Positions 36,235-45,470 of a stretch of DNA of 64,000 nt are shown in pieces. The number at the start of each line of letters is the position of its first letter. Position 1 is the stretch's first letter. This stretch comes from Thalassotalea piscium (lineage in GTDB: Bacteria; Pseudomonadota; Gammaproteobacteria; Enterobacterales; Alteromonadaceae), in NCBI RefSeq assembly GCF_030295935.1, contig NZ_AP027362.1:2046001-2110000 (forward strand), written 5' to 3'. The position numbers and the translations under genes are program-made. The notes under the pieces are model-generated. The model was not told where the DNA came from. It ran no database searches and was given only the letters and a program-made list of their open reading frames with translations.

Positions 36235-36837
36235 ATGAAAACACTTGTTTTAGGTTCTACCTCCACTTTTCGCCAATCCTTATTATCAAAACTAAATTTA
36301 CCATTTGTTACGGCTAAACCCAATATTGATGAAACTGCATTAGAAAATGAATCGCCAATAGCCTTAGTCGAACGATTAGCAATAGAAAAGGCGCAGGCAG
36401 TCGCATCAGAGCATCCAAATGCATTAATTATTGGTTCTGATCAAGTCGCTGTTTGTGAAGGTGAAGTATTAGGTAGACCTCATACTGTGGTAAATGCAGT
36501 TGCACAACTCACTAAATTCAGTAACAAATGTGTTACTTTTTATACTGGCCTGTGTGTCTTTGATAGCAATACTAACGAAGTAAAATCATTAGTTGAACCT
36601 TTTCATGTTCATTTTAAAACATTAAGCAAAAAAGCAATTAACAACTACATCAATGCCGAAATGCCACTTAATTGTGCGGGAAGTTTCAAAAGTGAGGGAC
36701 TTGGCATTTGTTTGTTTGAACGTTTGGAAGGCGACGATCCAAACAGTTTAATTGGTTTGCCGCTAATTAAGCTTACTGAATTACTTTCACAATTTGGGAT
36801 GGATGTATTAGCACTTCAAGAAAAAAAACATCGATAA
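36235..36837 (+). CDS. yceF: Maf-like nucleotide pyrophosphatase (YceF type, m7GTP)
   Basis: House-cleaning pyrophosphatase of the Maf family; the YceF branch hydrolyses 7-methyl-GTP. The N-terminal substrate loop is [18 protein letters not shown], the conserved acidic motif is [18 protein letters not shown], and [12 protein letters not shown] and [13 protein letters not shown] follow. At 200 residues it is normal in size. It is divergent from yceD, as in E. coli, which supports YceF rather than YhdE. Confidence 0.92.
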   Translation: MKTLVLGSTSTFRQSLLSKLNLPFVTAKPNIDETALENESPIALVERLAIEKAQAVASEHPNALIIGSDQVAVCEGEVLGRPHTVVNAVAQLTKFSNKCVTFYTGLCVFDSNTNEVKSLVEPFHVHFKTLSKKAINNYINAEMPLNCAGSFKSEGLGICLFERLEGDDPNSLIGLPLIKLTELLSQFGMDVLALQEKKHR

Positions 36838-36849
36838 GTTGATCGCATT

Positions 36850-36877
36850 AAAGACTGCTAAAGTAATAGCAGTCTTT
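36850..36877 (+). terminator. Hairpin after yceF
   Basis: AAAGACTGCTA and TAGCAGTCTTT form an 11-bp perfect stem just after the stop codon; the T-run is short. It overlaps the end of the pseudogene on the other strand. Confidence 0.55.
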
Positions 36878-37713
36878 CTAACTCTTCTAATGTATCAACG
36901 ATTGCTTTAGGTTTATACCCGTTCCACTTGAAGATGCTCGTTTCAGGAAGACTGAGCAATTCATAACCAAGGCGCATTTTTTACTAATGCTTATTCCCTT
37001 AAAAAGAAATGCAACGCAGGATATGATTTGCATAGTCTTACCCAAGGGGTGGTTTAGATTGACACTCAACAGCACAACGTGATGTTCGAAAAAAGTGTCT
37101 TGTATCTGTAGCTTGCCACACACGCTCAAGTCCCTCTCACCCTTTACCTGTTACAACAGCTAAAACTTTGTTTTGATGGCTCAACTTTGTCAGTAAGGAT
37201 ATCGTATGGTCAAACAACTTTGTCGGCGTATTATTTAACCTAAGTTCGGGATAATGGATGTGCGAAAAAAACAGAAAAAGTAATACTTTAAATGCGTTAA
37301 ATTATTTCTTCAAAAGTTCTATTTGCAATTTTAATACCAATGCTATAAGTTTTGTGCGGAACAAGGCTGATTTGTGTACCTAATAGCCGGCTATTAGTAG
37401 CAAATTAAACGCAGATACGAGCAAAAATCGTAGCTTTGGTGTGCTTACCTTATCCCGAATTCAGGTTAGTTAATAGGATGTACTGCTCTTTATAAGCAAA
37501 CTGAATCTTGTAACAAATCTCTGGCGGTAGTGTAGAAAAAAGCTCAGCCATTGCATCATCTAAACTTTTACCAATAATGTTTTTTGTAGTTAATTCAGAA
37601 GGAGGTTCAACATTCACACTTAATGCTGCAGATTGCACTGAAGAGTCGCTACGAACGATTGAGTCCATTAGGGTTCCATCCCCATCAAATATAATTAATT
37701 TATAGTTTTTCAT
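36858..37713 (-). pseudogene. HAD-family phosphatase, disrupted by MITE and point decay
   Basis: The N-terminal part (37713-37470) reads KNYKLIIFDGDGTLMDS, motif I of a HAD hydrolase with its nucleophile Asp, and continues to YKEQYILLT. Beyond the inserted element the frame resumes at 37235 as NNTPTKLFDHTISLLTKL..LAVVTGKG, then a TGA, then EGLERVWQATDTRHFF and CAVECQSKP, a HAD motif II/III region. The C-terminal end NGYKPKAIVDTLEELERL is found near 36870-36920 in a shifted frame. Thus insertion, a stop and frameshift damage have inactivated the gene. A HAD phosphatase next to rluC is a common arrangement in marine gammaproteobacteria. Confidence 0.85.
37236..37468. mobile_element. MITE-like element, 233 bp
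   Basis: The ends TAACCTAAGTTCGGGATAA (37236-37254) and TTATCCCGAATTCAGGTTA (37450-37468) are 19-bp terminal inverted repeats with 17 matches. The interior has no coding potential. It interrupts the HAD phosphatase reading frame exactly at its boundaries. Transposition would need a transposase supplied elsewhere. The target duplication could not be fixed with confidence. Confidence 0.82.
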
Positions 37714-37739
37714 CGATTATTTGTTTTTGCTTACTCGTA

Positions 37740-38696
37740 TCATTTTGCTTTAGTTAATTGTTTTAAGCATTTTTCTAAAGAAGGCTCTAACGGAGCTTCT
37801 ATCTTCATTCGTTGTTCTGTAAGCGGATGCGTAAATTCAATACTAGCTGCATGTAAAAAGAGCCGTTTTAAACCCAAACTTTTCATGTGTGCATCAAAGT
37901 CTGTATGTCCGTATTTACTGTCACAGGCGATAGGATGACCTTTGACTTGGCAATGAACTCTAATTTGGTGCGTTCGACCAGTAACAGGAAATGCTCTTAT
38001 GAGGGTTGCATCTTGGAAGTGTTGCAACACTTTAAAACGTGTTTCCGACTCTTTACCGTTAACATTATCAACAATAACGACACGCTCACCAGATTTTAAG
38101 TCATTTTTTCTCAGCCCTTCAGACACCTTAGTTAATTTAGCTGACCAACGCCCTTTGACTAATGCATGATAAAACTTTTGAACAGTTTTATTGCGTAATT
38201 GTTCATGTAAATTTCTTAATGCTGAACGTTTTTTAGCAACAACTAAACATCCTGATGTGTCACGATCAAGGCGGTGAACTAATTCAAGCATTCTTGCATC
38301 AGGCCTTAATGCTCGTAATGCCTCGATAAGCCCAAAGCTCATGCCACTGCCACCATGAACGGCCATTCCTGAAGGTTTGTTAATTACAATTAAGCGGTCA
38401 TCTTCGAATAAAATTTGCTTCTCAAGGTTAGCAACTACATTTAATTGCGTTGAAACCGGATCTGCCTCTTCAGAAACCCTAATTGGCGCAATACGTAATA
38501 TATCTTCATTTACTAGCTTATATTCGGGTTTAGTTCTTTTTTTATTAACACGGATCTCCCCTTTTCTTAACAGGCGATAAATCATGCTTTTAGGAACACC
38601 TTTTAAGGTTTTTAAAAGGTAATTATCTATTCGTTGTCCTTCGTCTTCACTATCAACGGTAATAAAGCGGACTTGTGGTTTAGTAGTATCATTCAT
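37740..38696 (-). CDS. rluC: 23S rRNA pseudouridine(955/2504/2580) synthase
   Basis: RluA-family pseudouridine synthase. The start is set at the ATG of MNDTTKPQVRFI; an in-frame TTG ten codons upstream lacks a better ribosome site. An S4 domain (QRIDNYLLKTLKGVPKSMIYRLLRKGEIRVNKKR) precedes the catalytic domain, with the catalytic aspartate in HRLDRDTSG (D144) and the RTHQIRVH motif later. The 318-residue length is typical for RluC. It is divergent from rne, which is the classical arrangement in E. coli, and supports RluC rather than RluD. Confidence 0.94.
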   Translation of the reverse strand: MNDTTKPQVRFITVDSEDEGQRIDNYLLKTLKGVPKSMIYRLLRKGEIRVNKKRTKPEYKLVNEDILRIAPIRVSEEADPVSTQLNVVANLEKQILFEDDRLIVINKPSGMAVHGGSGMSFGLIEALRALRPDARMLELVHRLDRDTSGCLVVAKKRSALRNLHEQLRNKTVQKFYHALVKGRWSAKLTKVSEGLRKNDLKSGERVVIVDNVNGKESETRFKVLQHFQDATLIRAFPVTGRTHQIRVHCQVKGHPIACDSKYGHTDFDAHMKSLGLKRLFLHAASIEFTHPLTEQRMKIEAPLEPSLEKCLKQLTKAK

Positions 38697-39296
38697 GGTG
38701 TAGAGTTTATCATAACTTTTTATCAAGATATCGAGAATTTATCTAATTAACATCTTTATTTAATTGCCTTTTTCTAATAAAAAGTGAGATAATAGAAAGG
38801 TTACATAATTTATCCTATAAATGTAACAAAAAACGCAAGCTTTATAAGAAGCGTAAGAGGAAAAATGCGGCTACCTTTTCAAGCATATAAAACAAAATGA
38901 CTTGTTAAGAGAAAAGCCTATTGCGATAGTTGATGTGTGTATCTTGTCAATGAAACGGCATAAACATTTCCCCCAGCCAAATAAAGTTTATTTATATTAA
39001 AAATATCGATAAGTCAAAGGCCCCTACAGGCAAATACTGAATGAAATCAGTAGTATTATTAGAAAACTTATCGAGATAGCGCAGCACGCTAGCTGAGCAC
39101 ATAAAGACAAAATTCTCTTTATTGTAATAACAGTAAAGTAAACGATACAATCAGATTTTTTAACAGCTTATTACGTAATATGGCGTAGTAAGATTGACAC
39201 CCGAGAGGCTGACAAAACGCTGTTACCTTAGCAACAGATTGCTTTGTGTTCTACGCATATGGTGTGTTGTGACTAAAATAATGAGTCACAAGAACT
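38697..39296 (+). promoter_or_regulatory. Long rne leader / rluC-rne divergent region
   Basis: A 600-bp stretch without a credible gene, between divergent rluC and rne. In E. coli the rne 5' untranslated region is several hundred bases long, folded, and cut by RNase E for autoregulation; a similar leader is inferred here. Possible stems are seen around 39070-39100 (TATCGAGATAGCGCAGCACGC region) and 39195-39250, but I could not assign the known rne hairpins. Confidence 0.5.
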
Positions 39297-42200
39297 ATGA
39301 AACGTATGTTAATTAATGCTACACAGTCGGAAGAATTACGTGTAGCACTTGTTGATGGCCAACAACTTTACGATTTAGATATCGAAAGCCCAGGGCATGA
39401 ACAAAAAAAATCAAATATTTATAAAGCTAAAATCACTCGTATAGAGCCTTCATTAGAAGCGGCATTTGTTGACTATGGCGCAGACCGCCACGGTTTCTTG
39501 CCGATGAAAGAAATTGCTCGTGAATACTTCCCCAAAGGTTATTCATTTCAAGGTCGTCCTAACATTAAAGATGTGTTATCTGAAGGCCAAGAAGTTATCG
39601 TACAAATCGATAAAGAAGAACGAGGCCAAAAAGGCGCCGCCTTAACAACATTTATTAGCCTTGCGGGAAGTTATTTAGTACTTATGCCTAACAACCCTCG
39701 TGCAGGTGGTATTTCTCGTCGTATTGAAGGTGATGAGCGCACTGACTTAAAAACATCTTTAAGTAAGTTAGACTTACCTAAAGGCATGGGGTTAATTGTT
39801 CGAACAGCGGGTGTTGGTAAAGACTATGATGAGCTTGAATGGGATTTAAGCGTATTACTTCATCATTGGAAGGCTATCGAAGAAGCTGCAGCTAGTCGCC
39901 CTGCCCCTTTCCTTATTCATCAAGAAACTAACGTAATTTTACGCGCGATTCGTGATTACTTGCGCCGCGATATTGGCGAGGTGTTAATTGATCGCCCGAA
40001 AACATTTGAAAGTGTCAAAAAGCATATTGAAGTTGTTCGTCCAGACTTTGCAAGTAAAGTTAAACTTTATACAAACGACGTACCTTTATTCACGCATTAT
40101 CAGATAGAAAGCCAAATAGAGTCTGCATTTCAACGTGAAGTAAGGCTACCATCTGGTGGCTCAATAGTTATCGATCCAACAGAAGCGATGACTTCAATTG
40201 ATATAAACTCTTCACGCTCAACTAAAGGCGGCGATATTGAAGAAACCGCTTTTACAACAAACTTAGAAGCTGCTGATGAAATAGCCCGTCAGTTACGTTT
40301 ACGTGATTTAGGTGGGTTAGTTGTAATCGACTTTATCGATATGACACCTGTTCGTCATCAACGTGAAGTTGAGAATCGCATGCGTGATGCGGTCAAACAA
40401 GATCGTGCTCGCATACAGTTAGGTCGTATTTCACGTTTTGGCTTGCTAGAAATGTCGCGTCAACGTTTACGCCCATCAATAGGTGAAACTAGCCAAGGTG
40501 TTTGTCCTCGTTGTAATGGCACAGGCCATGTACGAGGTGTTGAATCGTTAGCACTGTCTATATTACGTTTAATGGAAGAAGAAGCCATTAAAGACAACAC
40601 TCAACAAGTACAAGCGCAAGTACCAGTGCCTGTTGCAACCTACTTATTGAATGAAAAACGTCGCTCAGTATTTCATGTTGAAAAACATCATGGTGTAAGA
40701 GTATTAATAATACCAAACCCAAATATGGATACACCGCAATATGAAGTGTTACGTGTGCGCCAAGATGAAAGTATCGCCGAAGCAAGTTACCATATCCCTG
40801 CAATAGAAAGTGCACCTGAAGAAACAGTAATGCCTAAGTTCGCTAAAGAAGCGGTTAAAAAGGACGAGCCTATTCTTCAAGGGATGTCTTCACCACAAAA
40901 ACCTAAAGCAGCGCAAAAAGCACCTACAAAGGTTGAAGAAGTTAAAAAAGAAGCCAGCTTATTTACGAGCTTAACTTCTTGGGTAAAAGGGTTATTTGCT
41001 ACTGAAGAAGTGGTAGAAGTTAAGCCAACGCCTAAACCAACTAACACGCGACCAGAACGAAGTGATAATCGTCAGTCTCGTGGCCGTCAAAATCCACGCA
41101 GAAATAATCGTAAAAACGATAATAGAAACGATAACAAAAATGATACCCGCAATAACACTAAAGAAGTAGATAATAAAGAGCAACAAAGTAAACCAGCTCG
41201 TAAACCTACTAGCGAGCGTAATCAGAAGCCTAAAGAGGAAAAAGTTGCAGAGCGTCGTCAGCGCAGAACAAGCCGTAAGAAAGTTAGAAGAACTGACGAT
41301 TCAAAAACAGTAAATGAAACGACAACTTCACCTGCTGTAAATCCGGCAACTGAAACTAAGCCTACTAAACCAGCAAAAGTAGTAGAGGCTAAACAAAACG
41401 TTTCTGTTACAGAAGCCGTTGAAAGTATAGATGATAACAAATCGCAAGATGAACAACGTCCTCGTAACCGACGTTCACCTCGCCATTTACGTAATCATGG
41501 CCAAAGACGTCGTCAAAGCAATGACAACAATGAAAACAAAGCTGAAATTAAACCTGAGTTTGATCAAGCTAAGGCTGAAGAAGAAAATAGACTTAATGAG
41601 TTAAACTCTGATCCTGTTCAAGCGCGCTACCCTAATGCTGCTAAAGATGATGAATTGACAAGTTCTGAAACTAGTACAGAAGTAAAAGCCGAAGCAAAAG
41701 CTGAAGTACAACAAGACTTATTCGAACAGCCTTCAAATAAAGAAGCTGAAACAGCTAATTCTGATGAAAGTATAGCTAGCGAAAATGTTAAACACATTGA
41801 ACCTGAAGCAACGCAAAAATCAGCAGAAAAGACCACTGAACAAGCGAAGCCAGTTGAGAAGGCTCCTAAAGCAGTTAAAGCTCCTGCTAAAAAGCGAAGC
41901 GCGAAAAAAACAGAAAAAGTGAGTAAAGAAACTTCTTCTGATAATGCGCCGGTTAATACTTCAGATACTCATGAAGCTAATACTGAGCTATCAGCAGCGT
42001 CTGAGCAAGTGACTAACAATGTAGCAAGCGACGAAGTTGAAACTATAAAAAGCGTTGATGAAGTATCAATTGAGGCCAAAGCTTTAACGCCTAAAAACAA
42101 ACCTGTAAAGAAAGTTAAAGCTAAGTTACCAAGTAGTAAGCCTACACAGCGTAAACAAAGCCATGCTTCTTCAGGAATGGTTAAAACTGAAACGATTAAT

Positions 42201-42326
42201 ACTATTTCTGAGTTACCTACCGCTTTTGCTGAAAGCAACGAGCGATTAACTCACTCGTTATCAGGTAGAGTGGCAATGATTGCCGACGCTAAAAGTAGAG
42301 CTGCTTGTGGACCAACTAAGCCATAA
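39297..42326 (+). CDS. rne: Ribonuclease E
   Basis: Endoribonuclease E, scaffold of the RNA degradosome. The N-terminal catalytic half (about 1-510) has the S1 domain ([24 protein letters not shown]), the DNase I-like site ([17 protein letters not shown]) and the zinc-link CPRC at about residues 403-406. A hydrophobic amphipathic stretch ([16 protein letters not shown], about 550-568) is the likely membrane-targeting helix. The C-terminal half is disordered and repetitive, with arginine-rich RNA-binding patches ([33 protein letters not shown]) and a lysine/glutamate/alanine-rich tail. It closes with a short conserved-looking motif [18 protein letters not shown], possibly a partner-protein binding site. 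The 1009-residue length is normal. Confidence 0.96.
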   Translation: MKRMLINATQSEELRVALVDGQQLYDLDIESPGHEQKKSNIYKAKITRIEPSLEAAFVDYGADRHGFLPMKEIAREYFPKGYSFQGRPNIKDVLSEGQEVIVQIDKEERGQKGAALTTFISLAGSYLVLMPNNPRAGGISRRIEGDERTDLKTSLSKLDLPKGMGLIVRTAGVGKDYDELEWDLSVLLHHWKAIEEAAASRPAPFLIHQETNVILRAIRDYLRRDIGEVLIDRPKTFESVKKHIEVVRPDFASKVKLYTNDVPLFTHYQIESQIESAFQREVRLPSGGSIVIDPTEAMTSIDINSSRSTKGGDIEETAFTTNLEAADEIARQLRLRDLGGLVVIDFIDMTPVRHQREVENRMRDAVKQDRARIQLGRISRFGLLEMSRQRLRPSIGETSQGVCPRCNGTGHVRGVESLALSILRLMEEEAIKDNTQQVQAQVPVPVATYLLNEKRRSVFHVEKHHGVRVLIIPNPNMDTPQYEVLRVRQDESIAEASYHIPAIESAPEETVMPKFAKEAVKKDEPILQGMSSPQKPKAAQKAPTKVEEVKKEASLFTSLTSWVKGLFATEEVVEVKPTPKPTNTRPERSDNRQSRGRQNPRRNNRKNDNRNDNKNDTRNNTKEVDNKEQQSKPARKPTSERNQKPKEEKVAERRQRRTSRKKVRRTDDSKTVNETTTSPAVNPATETKPTKPAKVVEAKQNVSVTEAVESIDDNKSQDEQRPRNRRSPRHLRNHGQRRRQSNDNNENKAEIKPEFDQAKAEEENRLNELNSDPVQARYPNAAKDDELTSSETSTEVKAEAKAEVQQDLFEQPSNKEAETANSDESIASENVKHIEPEATQKSAEKTTEQAKPVEKAPKAVKAPAKKRSAKKTEKVSKETSSDNAPVNTSDTHEANTELSAASEQVTNNVASDEVETIKSVDEVSIEAKALTPKNKPVKKVKAKLPSSKPTQRKQSHASSGMVKTETINTISELPTAFAESNERLTHSLSGRVAMIADAKSRAACGPTKP

Positions 42327-42358
42327 GGCTCTAGTTTGTAGGTAAGCAATTTTTATTA

Positions 42359-42390
42359 AAACGCCAGTAATTATACTGGCGTTTTTTATT
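42359..42390 (+). terminator. Terminator after rne
   Basis: ACGCCAGTA-ATTA-TACTGGCGT forms a stem followed by TTTTTTATTTT. A preceding A tract could make it bidirectional for the comEA-like gene. Confidence 0.88.
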
Positions 42391-42414
42391 TTCGATTAAT
42401 AAAAAATAAGCAAT

Positions 42415-42723
42415 TTAAATTTTTATTAACCCTTGGTTAGCTTGTAAAACAGCATTACCAACACCTTTAACTTCGAGTAACTCTTGTAACGAAGTAAACT
42501 TTCCATGTTGTTCACGATAATCAATTATCGCTTGAGCACGCTTTGCCCCGACTCCTTTAAGGGTTGCTAATTGTGTGGCATCTGCATTATTGAGGTCAAT
42601 TATAGCTTGCTGAACTTGTTCAGTTTTCGCTTGAACATCACTCGGGTTTTCTACTGCAGAAGCATTAAATAAAGTAGCAGAGAATAAAAGAATAGATAGG
42701 GGTAAGAGTTTAGATTTTGTCAT
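42415..42723 (-). CDS. ComEA-family helix-hairpin-helix protein
   Basis: A 102-residue exported protein with a signal peptide (cleavage after NASA, about residue 23) and a C-terminal helix-hairpin-helix pair: VDLNNADATQLATLKGVGAKRAQAIIDYREQHG and SLQELLEVKGVGNAVLQANQ-like sequence. This is the ComEA DNA-binding fold used in DNA uptake in competent species, although short periplasmic forms also occur without competence. It stands alone between rne and pyrF. Confidence 0.9.
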   Translation of the reverse strand: MTKSKLLPLSILLFSATLFNASAVENPSDVQAKTEQVQQAIIDLNNADATQLATLKGVGAKRAQAIIDYREQHGKFTSLQELLEVKGVGNAVLQANQGLIKI

Positions 42724-42826
42724 AATATTCGTTCCTTGTTAGTAACCTAAAGTGTTATTAATCATTTAATAACACTTTAGGTTTAGAACTGAATATTTGA
42801 TATGTCAAGTAAATATAAATTTTATT

Positions 42827-43522
42827 TTAAATTAATGTTGCATTAATTTGTTGTAAAACATTAAGAGGATCTGAAGCGCCAGTGATCGGTCGCCCTATAA
42901 CTAAATAATCCACACCAACTGCTATTGCTTGCTCTGGTGTCATAATTCTTTTTTGATCGTCACTATTTGAGCCTGATGGCCTAATACCCGGCGTAATGAG
43001 TTTAAAGTCATTGCCTAATTGCGCTTTTAGCGACTTGGCTTCCCAGGCAGAGCAAACTACACCATCTAAACCTGAGTTTTTAGTAAGTGTTGCAAGTGCT
43101 AATACTTGCTGCTCTGGTGTTTTATTTATACCTAAGCCAGTCAAATCTTCTTGTCCCATACTCGTTAATACGGTAACAGCGATCAATAAAGGTGAATTAT
43201 TACCATAAGACTCAAGCGCTTGCTTAGACTTTATCATCATCTCTGTGCCGCCACTTGCATGTACATTTACCATCCATACACCAAGATCAGCTGCAGCAGT
43301 TACAGCTTTTGCTACAGTATTGGGAATATCATGAAATTTCAGATCCAAAAAAACATCGAAGCCTTTATTTGTTAGTTGTTTGACAAAGTCGGGACCAAAA
43401 TAAGTAAACATCTCTTTGCCTACTTTAAGCCGGCAATCGCTAGGTTGAATTTTATCAACAAAGGATAAAGCATCTGATTTTTTATTAAAATCTAAAGCAA
43501 CCACCACTTTAGGATCATTCAT
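42827..43522 (-). CDS. pyrF: Orotidine 5'-phosphate decarboxylase
   Basis: Last step of UMP synthesis. Catalytic residues are D60, K62 and D65 in [12 protein letters not shown], and the phosphate loop TPGIRPSG is present, ending in [12 protein letters not shown]. The length of 231 is typical. AAAGGAAA precedes the ATG; directly upstream of it are three to four copies of an 8-bp repeat. It follows lapB with a gap of 79 bp, as in E. coli. Confidence 0.96.
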   Translation of the reverse strand: MNDPKVVVALDFNKKSDALSFVDKIQPSDCRLKVGKEMFTYFGPDFVKQLTNKGFDVFLDLKFHDIPNTVAKAVTAAADLGVWMVNVHASGGTEMMIKSKQALESYGNNSPLLIAVTVLTSMGQEDLTGLGINKTPEQQVLALATLTKNSGLDGVVCSAWEAKSLKAQLGNDFKLITPGIRPSGSNSDDQKRIMTPEQAIAVGVDYLVIGRPITGASDPLNVLQQINATLI

Positions 43523-43531
43523 TATAGTTTC

Positions 43532-43559
43532 CTTTAATTCTTTAATTCTTTAATTCTTT
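43532..43559 (-). repeat. 8-bp tandem repeat in pyrF leader
   Basis: On the minus strand AAAGAATT occurs three times in tandem plus AAAG, immediately upstream of the pyrF ribosome site. Copy-number changes here would alter the leader length but not the coding frame. Confidence 0.7.
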
Positions 43560-43601
43560 AAATAGTATCGAGTAGTCTTTTATTTAAAGCACTCTACTTA
43601 T

Positions 43602-44771
43602 TTACTCTCCCTCTAATCCACGAATAGGTTTCATTTGTTCCCAGTCATGACAAGAAGGACAAGACCAATAATGTGTACTGCTATTAAACCCACAGTTTCG
43701 GCAATTATAACGATGTTTAACACTCAAATACGTAGAGATAAGCTCATTAATCATATCTAAATTAGTCAAATTAGTTTGACTGCTATCGGTAGCCATTTGC
43801 ATTTTAATAAAATGGTTAAAGCCTCGAATAGTTGGTCTGCGCCTTAATGCGGTTAAAGTAAATTCTAGAGCCTTTACAGCACCTTGTTTTTGTTCAATAT
43901 ACCCAACATTTTTGATAAGTGCTGAAGAGCTGCCAGTCTCGCTATAAACTTTCTTGATAAATTTCTGAAATTCATCAATCGCATCAATTTGTTGATAACA
44001 CCGTTCCATGTTGTCAATAACATCAGGAAAAAACTCACTATCTTGCAGATAAATGGCCTGATAACTTAAACAAGCTTCATTATATTGTTTATGATTTTCA
44101 TAAACTTTTGCAAGTAACCAATTGGCACGACACGAATCTGGATCATATTTTAAGGCATTTTCAAGTAATTCAATTACTTCAATAAATTTGTCTTCGTTTA
44201 AAGCTGTAGTTGCTAACTCACAGTAGAAATTAGCTAAGCTATTTAACAAATTTTTATCTTTTGATTTTACGATAGCTTTCGATAGTAGTATTCCCTGTTT
44301 CCAATCCTTAGTCGATTGATAAATTTTCATCAGGGAAGTAATAGACTTTATACTATAAATTTTAGATTTGAGTAATTTCTGAAACATCGCTTCAGCGCGA
44401 TCAAATAAACCTGCACTTAAAAAATCTTTACCTAACTCATATGCAGCTTGTTGCTTTGCTTTATTTGGTAAATGTTTCTGCCTAACAAGGTGTTCATGGA
44501 TTTTTAGTGCTCTATCTAGCTCACCTCGTTTTCTGAACAAATTTGCCATGGCAAAGTGTGCTTCAACAGTATCATCTTCAACTTGAAAAGCGTCTATAAG
44601 GTACTCAATCGCCTTATCTTGTTGATTCGATAATAAATAGTTTAATCCGGTGGAGTATTTAATAGAAAGATCTTGTTTAGCGCTATGGGTGTTTTGTTTG
44701 ACACTATTGCGCCCCATAAACCAACCATAAGCCATTGCAACAGGTAAAAGCAAAAACAATAACCCAAGCAT
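43602..44771 (-). CDS. lapB: Lipopolysaccharide assembly protein B (YciM)
   Basis: Inner-membrane TPR protein that guides FtsH to LpxC and so limits lipopolysaccharide synthesis. A single N-terminal helix (residues 1-19) anchors it, followed by about nine TPR units (35-330) and a C-terminal rubredoxin-type metal site C357-RN-C360 ... C371-PS-C374. The length of 389 and position after lapA match E. coli lapAB, with pyrF next. Confidence 0.95.
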   Translation of the reverse strand: MLGLLFLLLPVAMAYGWFMGRNSVKQNTHSAKQDLSIKYSTGLNYLLSNQQDKAIEYLIDAFQVEDDTVEAHFAMANLFRKRGELDRALKIHEHLVRQKHLPNKAKQQAAYELGKDFLSAGLFDRAEAMFQKLLKSKIYSIKSITSLMKIYQSTKDWKQGILLSKAIVKSKDKNLLNSLANFYCELATTALNEDKFIEVIELLENALKYDPDSCRANWLLAKVYENHKQYNEACLSYQAIYLQDSEFFPDVIDNMERCYQQIDAIDEFQKFIKKVYSETGSSSALIKNVGYIEQKQGAVKALEFTLTALRRRPTIRGFNHFIKMQMATDSSQTNLTNLDMINELISTYLSVKHRYNCRNCGFNSSTHYWSCPSCHDWEQMKPIRGLEGE

Positions 44772-44786
44772 AGTAAATGCAGTACC

Positions 44787-45023
44787 TTATTTATCAGAGA
44801 GCATTTTTTTAGGTTTTATGCGCCTTACTAGTTTCCATAGCAGAGCAAACAATAAACCAAGAAAAAAACCAAGAGTGGTAAATAGACTTACAGCTGCTGC
44901 AACTGTCATTTCAGTGCGAGCAATAAGGTAGTTTAGTGTTAATGATTGATCATTTTGACTGCCGAAAATGAATGCAACAATTAGCAATATAATTATAATA
45001 AATAACGTAAGATATAGTCTCAC
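44787..45023 (-). CDS. lapA: Lipopolysaccharide assembly protein A (DUF1049)
   Basis: A small inner-membrane protein of 78 residues with two helices (about 3-23 and 40-62) separated by QNDQSLTLNYLIARTEMT, the DUF1049 signature. A basic C-terminus follows (RRIKPKKM). It partners LapB. It begins 71 bp after ihfB and precedes lapB by 15 bp. Confidence 0.93.
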   Translation of the reverse strand: MRLYLTLFIIIILLIVAFIFGSQNDQSLTLNYLIARTEMTVAAAVSLFTTLGFFLGLLFALLWKLVRRIKPKKMLSDK

Positions 45024-45046
45024 GGTGATATTCCTTTAACCTAAGT

Positions 45047-45078
45047 GAAAAAAAACGGCATGCGAAGCATGCCGTTTA
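45047..45078 (-). terminator. Terminator between ihfB and lapA
   Basis: On the minus strand AAACGGCATGC-TTC-GCATGCCGTTT is a perfect 11-bp stem followed by TTTTTT. It would partly separate ihfB from lapAB transcripts. Confidence 0.85.
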
Positions 45079-45094
45079 TTAATAAGTTTTTCAA

Positions 45095-45382
45095 TTACGA
45101 CAACGAGAGATTAACTCGTTCACGTAACTCTTTACCAGGTTTAAAATGCGGAACATACTTACCAGATAAGTTCACTGACTCACCGGTTTTAGGGTTACGC
45201 CCAACGCGTGGGGCTCGATAATGCAATGAAAAACTGCCAAATCCACGAATTTCAATGCGATCTCCCTTCGATAAGGTTTGCACCATCATCTCTAGAATTT
45301 CTTTAATCGCTTGCTCTACATCTTTCGCAGACAAATGATTAAATTTATCCGCCAATCTTTCAATGAGTTCTGACTTGGTCAT
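45095..45382 (-). CDS. ihfB: Integration host factor beta subunit
   Basis: DNA-bending nucleoid protein, beta chain of IHF. It is 95 residues from [22 protein letters not shown] four bases ahead sets this ATG over one six codons upstream. The DNA-binding arm has [22 protein letters not shown] with the intercalating proline. It follows rpsA, as usual in gammaproteobacteria. Confidence 0.97.
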   Translation of the reverse strand: MTKSELIERLADKFNHLSAKDVEQAIKEILEMMVQTLSKGDRIEIRGFGSFSLHYRAPRVGRNPKTGESVNLSGKYVPHFKPGKELRERVNLSLS

Positions 45383-45427
45383 TTGACCTCCCAGTGTCAT
45401 TTAGCATCACGCCAATGGTTTTAAATA

Positions 45428-45455
45428 AGAGAAGTACTCTACTTAGTACTTCTCT
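45428..45455 (-). terminator. Hairpin between rpsA and ihfB
   Basis: AGAGAAGTAC and GTACTTCTCT form a 10-bp stem, followed on the minus strand by TTATTT. It is a moderate terminator after rpsA. Confidence 0.65.
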
Positions 45456-45470
45456 GCTTCCTGGCTAAAA

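Noticed and set aside
36887-37129. 80-codon minus-strand frame between yceF and the MITE
   Set aside because: It lies across the decayed HAD gene and mixes frames of it. The neighbouring frames hold HAD motif remnants, so this is part of a pseudogene.
40588-42238. Minus-strand frames opposite rne
   Set aside because: They are low-complexity valine/serine/leucine shadows of the repetitive rne C-terminal half and have no start signals.
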